A stretch of 18,636 nt of DNA from Gyrodactylus bullatarudis (GCA_012064415.1 SSNU01002989.1:1-18636), one strand, 5' to 3'. Positions 7,396 through 15,459 are shown, counted from the first letter of the stretch. The notes: generated by a model not told the origin, from the letters alone. A program made the numbers and translations.

Positions 7396-8403
7396 AGGTC
7401 GTATTTGCGTCTCAAGGTACAGAAATCGTGATGAAGAATTTTGGAAATACTTCAAAGAAGAGAATAACTTGGCATATTGTACAGATATTAGAGGACTTAT
7501 TTCATCTCTCGGATTTGAATTCGCCTTACAAGACGAAAGAATTTTCATTGATTCTAACAGTATAAGTCTTAAATGTGTCCTTATTAGTAACAACAATTCT
7601 CATCCCACTGTTCCAATAGCCTATTCAAGAAAGCTCACTGAAACATATGAATCCTTGGAATTAATTTTACGAAAAATCTATTATTATGAGCTGGAATTGA
7701 AAGTAGTCGCAGACTTTCAAGTTATTGCTCTTCTCTGTGGTTTACAATTAGGAAACACTAGCTTTCCTCGCTATAAATGTCTTTGGAATTCTCGACAAAG
7801 ACAATATCATTACTTACCATTTACCACCAGAGAGAGATTACTCCATCAATTTCAATAGAACTAAACCACCTTTAATCAATGCAGAGAATATTATTCTTCC
7901 TCCTTTGCATTTGAAACAGAATATTTAAACAGTTCATCAAACGTTTATGTTCAACAGAATCAGATGCAATGAACTACTTGAGAGAAAAATTCTATCATCT
8001 ATCGAGTGCCAAAATCAATGAAGGAATCATGAAAGGTCCAGATATAAGAGATATCATGAATGATCATATCTTTGATCTCTATTTAAATGAAAATGAATTA
8101 AGAAGTTGGAACGCTTTTAAAAATGTTTGTATTAATTTCCTGGGAAATAATCGTGCAGATAATGAAATGGATATCTTGAATGAGCTTATCAATTCTTATG
8201 AAAACTTGGGATGTCTAATGAATTTGAAACTACACTTTTTCAAATACCATATTGATCTTTTTCCTGAAGGCCCTTAAGGCGCATTATCAGACGAACAGGG
8301 TGAAAAATTCCATCAAGACATGGAGTTTATCGAGGAAAGATATAAAGATGATAATATTGTTCATTACCTATCAGATTTTAGTTGGATCATACGTAAAAAA
8401 TAA
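7396..8403 (+). pseudogene. Unnamed multi-copy invertebrate protein family, copy A
   Basis: Four similarity blocks lie in order. Frame at 7396-7830 encodes SRYRNRDEEFWKYF, RIFIDSNSISLKCVLI, VPIAYSRKLTETYE and GLQLGNTSFPRYKCLWNSR. The next frame, 7833-7920, encodes NAENIILPPLHLKQN. The frame at 7921-8274 encodes ESDAMNYLREKFYHL, WNAFKNVCINFLGNNRA and GCLMNLKLHFFKYHID. After an in-frame TAA (8275-8277) the same frame gives ALSDEQGEKFHQDM and ends at 8401-8403. I recall this block order (FIDSS-LKAV, LQxGxxxxPCxxCxWDSR, LPPLHIK, FLGNxxAxNY, MSLKxHxLxxHLD, SEEQGExFHQD) as a recurrent family, often called hypothetical, in arthropod and cnidarian genomes; its function is not known to me. CAG at about 7391-7393, after a T-rich tract, may be a splice acceptor. 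Two frameshifts and one stop make this copy dead. Confidence 0.7.
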
Positions 8404-8964
8404 AGTTTATTTTGTTCATACAGAGCTGTGATTGGTTATTTCGACGTTCTCTATTCTGATTGGCTACAAAAAAGGCATGCAATTTTTTTTTAATTTTCCA
8501 TTACAAAACGGGACATAAAAATTGATCAATTTGACCCAGAAGATGAAATCCAATTTCTTTTTAAGTATGCTCAATCGAAAGAGCGAAAAATTTCAGTCTA
8601 GAATCTTGAAGAAAAATATGGAATTTCATTTTTTTAAAGCCGTGAGTCTCTGTTAAATGTAAATTTTAATGGATTTTTTCGATGATTTTTTCTACCCTTT
8701 GAAGTTCTTATTTAAAATTTTCGCCAGTTCTGAGTAGGTGCGACATTGATCTATATACCAATCGACGCAGAATTAATTGCTCTACATAATGAGCCTAATT
8801 ATATTTAGGTTTAATTGCTTTTTTAAATTAATTTAATCGAAAAATTACTCTCAATTTTCCTAAAATTCTCATTTTTCAATTTTCTTCAATATCTCCCAAA
8901 CTGAACTTTTAAATTCTGAGACCAGATTTGGAATCAGCGTGAAATTTTGGATCAAAAACATGGA
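8404..8964. other. AT-rich flank of copy A, no supported gene
   Basis: No coding sequence is supported. The stretch follows the stop of copy A and may be its 3' untranslated or terminal region; its dense runs of T and its TTTTTCGATGATTTTT-like phrase near 8675-8690 are typical of old element flanks, but I could not find a partner terminal repeat. Confidence 0.4.
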
Positions 8965-9299
8965 TCATACCCTATTACTTTTTTGGAAATTTTTTTTTGA
9001 CAGTGTAATCACGTCATCTTGGTAGGCTACTACTCCTTTAAGGCCATCGATCCATAATCTCCTGAAATATGAGCGGGGCCACTGAAATTCCGAATTGAAG
9101 GGTCTTATAAGCAAAATATCCTTGTGGGTAACTATCGTTGTCAATGCCTGGCTTACCTCATCAAGTCTTACTTGCAAGTTAGCATTCTTCAAATCGAGCA
9201 CTGAATAGATGTTCGCCTCACCCAACTCATAAAGTACCTCGTTCGATGTTAGCATTTTGTAGGATCCTCCATCAATCAACTTGTTAGCCATCAAAGAGT
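8965..9299 (-). pseudogene. LTR-retrotransposon (Ty3/gypsy-like) reverse transcriptase fragment
   Basis: The minus strand encodes NEVLYELGEANIYSVLDLKN, NLQVRLDEVSQALTTIVTHK, a degraded stretch where an 'LPFGVxxAPxxFQR'-like segment is expected, and then GLKGVVAYQDDVITLSKKNF. The block order (SVLDLKNAxLQVxLDE with the first catalytic aspartate, then YQDD) is that of the fingers and palm of a Ty3/gypsy-type reverse transcriptase. The stop is at 8965-8967. The part before the first motif (about 9299-9230) is less clear. Protease, RNase H and integrase are absent. The open frame continues by chance into copy B on the opposite strand as far as 9399. The motif preserving F-x-DD is intact at the active site, but the fragment is far too short to work. 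Confidence 0.75.
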
Positions 9300-9783
9300 A
9301 ATGTTGAGTTACTGTCACGATGTTGAAGGACTCTACAGAAATCTTGGATTTCCATACACTGTTAACAGCTGGATTTTCTTTTTGGATGGTTCCAGACAAA
9401 GTCTTAAAGCTGTTCTAATGCATAAAAATTATGAGTATCCAATCGTTCCAATTGCTTTTTCCTTTAGTCACAAAGAAAATTACAATTCAGTCAAAGTGAT
9501 CATGGACTTACTCAATGTTAAAAAGCGTGGCTGGAAAATCGTTTGTGATATAAAATTAGTCTCTATTATGAGCGGAATTAGTGGGGGGTTCTGCAATTAC
9601 CCTTGTTTGTATTGTTTATGGGATTCAAGAGATGATGTAAATCATTTTCAAGTACGCAATTGGCCCATCAGAAAACGGGGGGACACCAATTCACGAATCA
9701 ATGACCCCCTTGTTGATTCCCAAAACATTATTCTTCCAATACTACACATTAAGAAGGTGTGCCGTAACACACTCCTACCCTAG
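9300..9783 (+). pseudogene. Unnamed multi-copy invertebrate protein family, copy B (truncated)
   Basis: The frame opens abruptly with LSYCHDVEGLYRNLGF and continues through WIFFLDGSRQSLKAVLMHK, YPIVPIAFSFSHKENY, GGFCNYPCLYCLWDSRDD and DPLVDSQNIILPILHIKK, stopping at 9781-9783. It matches copy A block for block from its ATDIRGL-like segment to LPPLHLK, and keeps the signature better than copy A does (CLYCLWDSR versus YKCLWNSR; the CxxC pair is present only here). The N-terminus is missing because the segment is joined to the reverse-transcriptase fragment near 9300, and the C-terminal half (FLGN, HLD and SEEQGE blocks) is missing after LHIK. A truncated 160-codon relic with no frameshift over that length. 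Confidence 0.75.
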
Positions 9784-10282
9784 GCATTACAAAGCTTCTG
9801 TGTACATTTTCCCCCTGTTTTAGGAATCATGTATTTTTTTACTGTACTAACAAAAGGGCATGTATGCAGCACTGAGGTCAACCAGAGCAATAATATAAAT
9901 TATATTGCTTTTAAGAAAATGGAAGATTAAGTGACAATCAGACTGGCAACTTCCCAATTTCTAAATTCATGTTACTCTCTTCATTATCATTTCAAAACTG
10001 CCGTTTTCGCTAGGCCGATCATTTTCTTCAAATGTCACTATTTTAAAGTAAAATCATCTGCAATATATCGTTATAAGTATGCTCCACTTGTCGCTTATGT
10101 TACTAAAAAGTCATGTAGTATTTATATGTAGCGTTCATTTTATCTAATAAATGTGTAATCAAATGTAAAAAGCATCCAACGGTCTTTTTGGATTTTCCAT
10201 AACTCCAGGTGGTTGAGTATCCCGAGGGAGGAACAATTATCAGTCAACAACTGTATCCTTTCCGGTAGATGATGCCATCAAA
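9784..10282. other. Stretch without a supported gene
   Basis: Nothing coding is supported. An ORF at 9931-10131 has no recognisable motif. The region runs up to the first recognisable hAT block; if the hAT element is complete its 5' end and N-terminal domain should lie here, but I cannot see a BED finger or the usual N-terminal motifs. Confidence 0.4.
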
Positions 10283-11117
10283 TGCTTCTATACGAGAGCC
10301 AAGCCATCAAATGATATGAAAGATGGGGATTCGATAGCTACAGATCTGCAGAACTGTCGAGTCAAAACCTTCGCTATCAAAAATGCCACTCCGATGCCTT
10401 GAAACTGACGGGGCCCCAAATATTCGTAAAGCAGCCAAGCTACTTATGGGTAAGCAGATAATATCGCATGCCCATGAATCTGAAACATTTGAAGCTAATC
10501 AGATACTAAATTTCTCATTCATGGCTAGCTTTATAAACTCATCAGGTCTAGCCTAAATGAGTTAAGAAACATACTTAAAAATCCGAAAATAACAGGCCTC
10601 CCATCTTGTTGTCCAACTATGAATTCGAAAAATATTTATTAAAATATTTTGAAAACTGGATATAATGAGCTCTTATTCAGAGTTGCTCATTTTCTCGACC
10701 CTAAATATAAGGGATCAATGTTCTTCAAGAAAGACACGGATAAAATAGATGGATCAAATCATCATCATAAATAACTTTTTTCCTAATCAAGATCCCCCAG
10801 ACGAAATTCATTCATGTAGCAATGTTAATGACTTGGCTAGATCTCATTCCAGAAGTCATACCCTGTCTGATAAAATAGCCACATAGATCAGTGACCTTGA
10901 TGAAAATGTTGACAATATACTCATCTAGTGGAATAGTTAAAGATTCTCTTATCCGTATCTATCCAGTATAGCCACTTATTTTCTATTAATTCCTGCTACA
11001 TCTGTACTATCGGTAAGAATGTTCTCTCTCGGGCGACAGATAATAACAGACTATCGTACTTCTTTGAATCAAGACGTAAAAAAATTATTCTGGCTTCACA
11101 AATTGATAACAATATAA
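10283..11117 (+). pseudogene. hAT-superfamily transposase pseudogene
   Basis: Blocks on the plus strand follow hAT order. About 10330-10400 reads DSIATDLQNC, and after a frameshift 10398 onward reads ETDGAPNIRKAAKLLMGKQ then ISHAH, like the 'VTDNAANIxxAxxxL...CxAHxLNL' segment with a catalytic aspartate. About 10672-10730 reads LLFRVAHFLDPKYKGSMFF, like the 'LDPRFK' block. About 10925-11117 reads RFSYPYLSSIATYFLLIPAT, then SVLSVRMFSLGRQIIT and SLNQDVKKLFWLHKL, the C-terminal hAT dimerisation region. Stops and frame changes separate the blocks, including one TAA just before RFSYPYL. The enzyme would form dimers and excise its element with 8-bp target duplications. I see no terminal inverted repeats. 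It is different from the hAT-like fragment at 4679-4966. Confidence 0.75.
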
Positions 11118-11462
11118 CAAGTCTATCAAATTTTATTTTAAATCATCGGTTTGATGAAGAGTAGAGACATTATTTTCGAATTAAAATTGGGTTTGAAGGA
11201 TAAATTGCATTGGAAATAAAAAAATATAATACTAAAGTTATTAATTAATATAACTTGTCGTAAAATCTTTAGTAATTAGCTAGATGAGAAAACACGTTTG
11301 ACTTTAACTGTTTTCAGGAGTATTAAAATAAACAACTATTATTATTAGGTTTTCGAAGAAATTTTTGTCTTTGGTAATGAAAAGTATATTGTAAAAATTT
11401 AACTCGCAAACGAAAAACGAATCCAGAAAGCGATAACTTTATCTCATTGAAAGTAACAAGAA
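11118..11462. other. AT-rich spacer without a supported gene
   Basis: No coding sequence, repeat or terminal structure could be supported between the end of the hAT similarity and the small BED-finger ORF. Confidence 0.4.
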
Positions 11463-11603
11463 ATGAACTTCATTAAAGAAGAGCATGAGGAATTCGTTGA
11501 GATATTTAGAGCAAAGTGTAATCACTGTTCTTGGACAAAAGAAGGCGAAAGTCAAAAAACCGAATCTCAATTCTTAAATCATCTCGGAGATGACCACAGA
11601 TGA
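11463..11603 (+). CDS. Small ORF with a BED-type zinc-finger pattern
   Basis: ATG at 11463 follows an in-frame TAA two codons earlier, and the frame ends with TGA at 11601-11603, giving 46 residues. It contains EFVEIFRAKCNHCSW, then FLNHLGDDH: a C-x2-C pair followed about 20 residues later by H-x4-H. That spacing, and the aromatic residues before and after the cysteines, fits a BED finger, the DNA-binding domain often at the N-terminus of hAT transposases. It lies 345 bases downstream of the hAT C-terminus, so it is not the N-terminus of that copy; it may be the first exon of another element. It could be a fragment and not an independent gene. Confidence 0.45.
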   Translation: MNFIKEEHEEFVEIFRAKCNHCSWTKEGESQKTESQFLNHLGDDHR

Positions 11604-11770
11604 AACAATTTCATGTGTGATGAAAATTCGATAATGCCTGAAACTCAAGTCTTCAATACAATTTACGTTCTAATAAAACTGGTCTTTGATTTTCACTATT
11701 ATTTAGAACACGAACCCCGTTTGTATTTCTTTATATCAGTATAACTTTTATGACTTTTAGTTGCCCTGGT

Positions 11771-11870
11771 CATCGTATAGAAGACCCCCTTTTTACCTAT
11801 TTCACGTTGTGAGGAGCCCCAGCGATGGGCTCATTGTATAGAAAACCCCCTTTTTCCTATTTTAGTTTGT
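11771..11870. repeat. Tandem pair of about 61-bp units containing GTATAGAAAACCCCC
   Basis: CATCGTATAGAAGACCCCCT (11771-11790) and CATTGTATAGAAAACCCCCT (11832-11851) start two units that continue with TTTT, CCTATTT and a TTGT-like tail; the offset is 61 bases. A weaker third echo (GTAAACCCCTCTAGTTTTTA) follows at about 11881-11901. The array stands just upstream of an HTH-bearing fragment, so it may be a duplicated element end or a transposase-binding repeat. No inverted partner was found downstream. Confidence 0.75.
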
Positions 11871-11973
11871 TAGAATCTAAAGTAAACCCCTCTAGTTTTT
11901 ACACTGTTTTATTAGTTTGTTAAGGCTAAACCTAATCGAATCTTTGTTGATCATTTCATTCTCTTACTCTGTT

Positions 11974-12291
11974 ATGGCTAGAGCTAAAAATTTAACCCTA
12001 CGTGAACAACTGTCATTAGTAAACCAGAACTTATTTTATGAGCAAATAGCTCATCAAGTTAACTGTACGACTAAACAGGTCGGAAACGCTATCAAAAAGT
12101 TTGGAAATCCACCACCTAAAGAATGTGTGGAGATTTGTGGTGATTTAAGATGATAAAATAAGAAATATGCGATCGAAGGAACTCCGAAGCATAAGATTAT
12201 AGAAATAATTAAACTTTATAGAAGTATTTCAGAATTCCTAAAACGAATCGGAGGCAAACAATCAACAATAAAACAAAACTATTTTAATTAA
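11974..12291 (+). pseudogene. HTH-bearing transposase-like N-terminal fragment
   Basis: From the ATG at 11974 the frame reads MARAKNLTLREQLSLVN, YEQIAHQVNCTTKQVGNAIK and KFGNPPPK, then stops at 12151 (TGA, followed at once by TAA). The same frame continues past the stops to 12289-12291 (YAIEGTPKHKIIEIIKLY). The first 45 residues have the length and pattern of a helix-turn-helix domain (two helices around NCTTKQVGNAIKKF) like those at the start of Tc1-type or pogo-type transposases. A longer opening to 11917 exists, but the basic MARAK start is more natural. No catalytic domain follows. The identification as a transposase fragment is an inference from the HTH and the surroundings. Confidence 0.4.
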
Positions 12292-12848
12292 TAAAGAATC
12301 TTGTTCATTTATGCCCTGGGGAGTTGCAAACTTTTTGAAGAAAGAATTTAGAAAACGTGAAAATGAATAACGATTTTACTTTCACTCCCAGGAAACTCGA
12401 GCCAACGCCAAGGTCCTAACAAAAGACATTTAAATTGAATATATTTATCTTGTTTTAATCTTTTCGCACTTTTCTGTATAATTTTTCGAGACGAACCTTA
12501 GTGAAGGGATAGGGAATCTTATGTTCTGGAATTAAAATTTTAGACAGCGTAAAATTCATTCATTTCACATTTACCTTGTTATTCGTACAGGCCCTGATAA
12601 AGGTGCAGGCATTGAAAACACTGTAAAGGCCCTATACTATTGGACATGTATTGCATTACATTTTTTGACATTACATATTGAAAGGTGGTTTTTAGGCATC
12701 GTAATGTATTTTAAAATGTAATACACGGTCACAAGTCCTTTTTTGAATCCCACCAGCAGAATTTTATACATAAAAGATTCTTTTACTGTACCTAAAATAT
12801 GACTTTAATGATTTATGAATTTTGGCATGATCCATCAAAAGAGATTGA
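12292..12848. other. Spacer without a supported gene
   Basis: No coding sequence is supported. Around 12645-12726 related words TGTATTGCATTACATTTT, GACATTACAT and GTAATGTATTTTAAAATG recur, echoing TACATTACATTGTAATGCAT at about 81-100; these are low-complexity AT-rich similarities and I attach little weight to them. Confidence 0.4.
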
Positions 12849-13130
12849 TTATCAGCCAATAGTCATTTCCTCCATAAATTCAAGATCTTCTCTGTTCAGA
12901 ACTCTTCTTTCTTGGACATTTGGCCTGTGGATCTTAAAGACAATATTGATTTTAATTGCATTGATAAAGTCAATAAAAAACCAGCAATTTCAGCTGTTAA
13001 TGCTCTGATGAATTTAATCAAACTCCAAATTAATAATCAATGTTTTGGAGATGTTAAATTTCTCGAACAGGTCCTTCGATATAATTTTCCAGTAACTATT
13101 GATCAATCAATGGTTTCCTTATGTAAGTAA
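12849..13130 (+). CDS. Unidentified exon-like ORF with a consensus splice donor
   Basis: A frame opens after a TGA at 12846 and ends at 13128-13130 (about 93 codons). It includes FLDIWPVDLKDNIDFNCIDK, KKPAISAVNALMNLIKLQ, and DVKFLEQVLRYNFPVTIDQ. The helical and acidic character and the GTAAGTA at 13123-13129, a strong 5' splice donor that overlaps the last codons, suggest an exon. No ATG lies near the start and I recognise no family. It precedes the third Tigger/pogo fragment on the same strand, so it may belong to a transposon, for example the variable C-terminal tail of another Tigger-type protein, or be a cellular exon. I could not identify a matching acceptor. Confidence 0.3.
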   Translation, partial: LSANSHFLHKFKIFSVQNSSFLDIWPVDLKDNIDFNCIDKVNKKPAISAVNALMNLIKLQINNQCFGDVKFLEQVLRYNFPVTIDQSMVSLCK

Positions 13131-13187
13131 AAATTTTCATCAACCAAAGGTGAAAGCCAAAAATTTTCCTCTAAAAAAGCGGAATAA

Positions 13188-13750
13188 AGAGCAGATTCAA
13201 ATGATGGCTATTCTGTCGAGCGTCTGTCAAAGGTCTGTTTCAAGAGTAAGAGTTCAATTCAGCGATATCTAAAAGTTGATGATGGCAAAAATTTGAATTT
13301 ATCTAGAAACGATCCTAACACAACTTTATTCGAAGAATTTCTTGTCAACCGAATTGAAGCGATCTTGGATGACCCCGAAAGTTCTATTGGTTTCAAAGAT
13401 CTACAGGGAATTGCTTCTGACTTGCAACAGATATGCAGGTAGATGGATATAAAGGATCGTATAAAACTTAGATAAAAATTTGTAAAAAGAATAACCTTTG
13501 TTTTCGTCAGGCTTCTGGAGAAAGTAGGAGTGCCCCAGACGCGTTGATAGAGGATTTCTATCGTGCATATCCGTTAATTCGAAGAAACTATGAGGTTGAT
13601 GATATTTTCAATTTCGACGAGGCTGCCCTTTTTCTATATTCGAATGGGATCTACCGAAGCCGCCCGAGTCAGAGCTTTGTTTCGTTGAATGAATTTGTCT
13701 GAGAAAAATCAATACTCTATTACCCTTGCAGCATAATGAAATATCTTTAT
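13188..13750 (+). pseudogene. Tigger/pogo transposase pseudogene 3
   Basis: The frame from 13188 to 13442 encodes YSVERLSKVCFKSKSSIQRY, an HTH of the kind found at the start of pogo-type proteins, then NLSRNDPNTTLFEEFLVN. In another frame from 13445, after a TAG at 13469-13471, it reads IKICKKNNLCFRQASGES, then DALIEDFYRAYP and DDIFNFDEAALFLYSN, the CENPB-type domain followed by the first catalytic aspartate block of DDE_1. After a stop at 13700 a further frame gives EKNQYSITLAA, like the next beta strand. Two more catalytic acids would be expected downstream but are not visible before the Penelope-like fragment. It is a third lineage, different from the two on the minus strand, and inactive through at least four breaks. 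Confidence 0.65.
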
Positions 13751-14041
13751 ATCCGGTGGGAGAGATTATTACGAATAAGTAATTCACGTAGTTTTTCAAA
13801 CACGTCCGGAAATCCACTTATATTCATAATTTAGAAAATTGAAAAAAGATATATTAAAACCAAATGTACATTTCTTGAAGTATCATCAGTGGTAATAAGA
13901 GGTGAACCCATAGCTATTCCATCTTTCTGGATGAATACTTTGTTTTGAAATGATAACGGAACGTTAGTACAACAGATCCTAATGAGATCAGTGATATTTT
14001 TATTCTTATGGCCAATTGAAGTTTTATCGTGAATGTCTTGA
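13751..14041. other. Spacer between Tigger 3 and the Penelope-like fragment
   Basis: No supported coding block. The remainder of the Tigger catalytic domain would be expected here; I cannot recognise its second and third aspartate motifs, so it is deleted or eroded beyond reading. Confidence 0.4.
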
Positions 14042-14517
14042 TCGGAACCTTTTGGAAAAGTTCCTCGAGATGTTCGTTTTCATAAAGAAGAACATGTCGT
14101 CTTAAAGATCAAAGAGAAAATTCAGAATATCGAAGAAAGAATCCAAGTCCTACTTAATTTCATCGCTAATAAAATGGTACTTATGGAAATTGAATCTGAC
14201 TTCAATGATGCTTTACTACGATTCTTCATTGAAGCAGGTGAATCTGTAAAGAACCATATGAAACTTTGTTCAAAGAATTTGGAAAGAGTATTCGTTTTCA
14301 TGAAAAAGGGATCTTTAACTTCACGGATATTGTTTTATCTAAGGAGCAAAAAGAAATTCTTTCTCTTGGTCCCAATTTTTGTATCCCAAAACGTAAAAAT
14401 GAAATTAAAGACAAGGCAGCGTTTGAACGCTTGATGTATGATGATTCCAACACAGACAAGTTTAAACTTGATCTTTTATCTATTTACAGAAGTTTTGATG
14501 TCAGAGACTTGGATTGA
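14042..14517 (+). pseudogene. Penelope-like element N-terminal fragment
   Basis: The frame open from 14042 encodes VPRDVRFHKEEHVVLKIKEK, a coiled, charged segment (KIQNIEERIQVLLNF), and DFNDALLRFFIEAGESVKNH. After a frame change near 14265 it reads KEFGKSIRFHEKGIFNFTD then VLSKEQKEILSLGPNFCIP and KDKAAFERLMYD, ending at 14515-14517. The 'xNLSxxxLxxxExxxLSxGxxFxxxP' block is the one I associate with the region N-terminal to the reverse transcriptase of Penelope-like elements; the reverse transcriptase itself is not in the window. The end of the frame runs into the left arm of the inverted duplication, and CTATTTACAG at 14480-14489 could be a splice acceptor there. The call rests on one distinctive block, so other retroelements of similar layout are possible. 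Confidence 0.5.
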
Positions 14518-14628
14518 TATCCCAGAGCCTCAAGCATACCTGTGGAGAGATCATGAAACTTGATAAGAAATCACAATCAATTAGAATTTTTCTGCAATAA
14601 GTGTCGGAAATTTGTTAGTATTCGAACT
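14497..14628. repeat. Inverted duplication, left arm
   Basis: This 132-bp arm is the reverse complement of 14678-14817, with few point differences and one 8-bp gap (GCAGTCGA present only in the right arm), separated from it by 49 bases. The arm begins GATGTCAGAGACTTGG. In the arm sense it contains exon-like coding: SETWIDIP and AYLWRDHET, then in another frame LEFFCNKCRKFVSIRT with a CxxC pair. Directly after the arm stands CTGGTAAGC (14627-14635), a consensus-like splice donor, and just before it a plausible acceptor (CTATTTACAG). So the arm may be a captured exon. I recognise no family. Confidence 0.9.
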
Positions 14629-14677
14629 GGTAAGCTATTTTAATTAATTCATTACATTAACATTCTTTGCTGGATCA

Positions 14678-14817
14678 AGTTCGAATACTAACAAATTTCC
14701 GACACTTATTGCAGAAAAATTCTAATTGATCGACTGCTTGTGATTTCTTATCTAGTTTCATGATCTCTCCACAGGTATGCTTGGGGCTTTGGAATATCAA
14801 TCCAAGTCTCTGACATC
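14678..14817. repeat. Inverted duplication, right arm
   Basis: This 140-bp arm mirrors 14497-14628. The 8 bases missing from the left arm are present here and keep the frame through to the CxxC segment (LDKKSQAVDQLEFFCNKC on the minus strand), so the right arm is nearer the ancestral sequence. The flanking donor motif seen next to the left arm is not found here. Its outer end (14817) is the exact boundary of the Tc1-like transposase similarity, so the duplication event probably truncated that gene. Confidence 0.9.
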
Positions 14818-15459
14818 ATTCATTGTTTCAATAGAGATTTCGCTTCCCTTATAGGCTTCGTTTTGCCATAAGTCAAGTCGTCACGAGTTAAAACTCTTCC
14901 CCATCCAGAATACTTTTGGTTAGAGAATGTCACTTCATCAGCAAAGATAAGACATTTCCATTACTCAAGTGGCTTGTTTACATTTTCCTGTGCAAAACTC
15001 AGGCGATCTTTGTGCTTTTCTGTCACATTTGGTACATTACGAGCATCTTTCTGTTCGATACCAATCCTTGCCATCGTGTTGTGTAGAGTCCTATTTAACG
15101 AATGTAAATATATTAACTTTTCAAGTTGTAAATTCCTTCTTATTTATGAGAACTTACGAATAACTGACATTGGGATAGAAATTCTTTTGAATCTCTCTGA
15201 TCGTCCTTGTATGATTCCTTTTCACGATTGTTTTGAGTCTTAAGGCTTCATGTAATGTAAACTTTCTCGGTCTACCGGAAACAGGAGTACGAATCGTATG
15301 GTTGTCATTCTTGATACGACTAACAGTTTTTATAGATACTCTTGTGTGTTGAGCTATCTCTCTCAAAGTCAAATTTGATTGGAGCAAACTTTGAATAACA
15401 CGTTTTTCGTCCTCATTAATTCTTTTAATATTGGTTCGAAAGATAATCAGGATTTTCAC
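14818..15459 (-). pseudogene. Tc1-like transposase pseudogene with a 67-bp intron
   Basis: Exon A (15459-15158) encodes RINEDEKRVIQSLLQSNLTL, SIKTVSRIKNDN and SGRPRKFTLHEALRLK, the bipartite HTH domain with its GRPR hook, ending at NVSY. The 67 bases 15157-15091 begin GTAAGT and end AAATAG. Removing them joins NVSY to STLHNTMARIGIEQKDA in one frame, continuing through EKHKDRLSFAQENV, exactly as a Tc1 protein does (vSxxTlxxxLxxxG... then hkxxRLxFAxxh). Then a TAG interrupts at 14990-14992 region (NKPLE stop WKCL), followed by CLIFADEVTFSNQKYSGW with the first catalytic aspartate. The gene is cut off at 14818 by the inverted duplication, so the second aspartate and the glutamate are missing. 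No ATG precedes exon A in frame (the frame opens at GTG), so a further upstream exon is possible. Confidence 0.8.

Noticed and set aside
7357..7596. Minus-strand 79-codon frame
   Set aside because: Antisense shadow of the unnamed-family copy A, which has recognisable blocks on the plus strand.
9931..10131. Plus-strand 66-codon frame upstream of the hAT pseudogene
   Set aside because: Checked for a BED finger or hAT N-terminal motif; neither is present and the start is not an ATG.
12645..12726. Inverted repeat of GTAATGTATT-like words
   Set aside because: On checking, the arms are not complementary; it is low-complexity similarity only.
13439..13511. Possible intron in Tigger 3 between CAG/GTAGAT and TTTTCGTCAG
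   Set aside because: Splicing would remove the recognisable CENPB-type segment and put the catalytic block out of frame, so frameshift decay explains it better.
13608..13817. Minus-strand 69-codon frame
   Set aside because: Antisense to the third Tigger/pogo catalytic block, which explains the sequence better.
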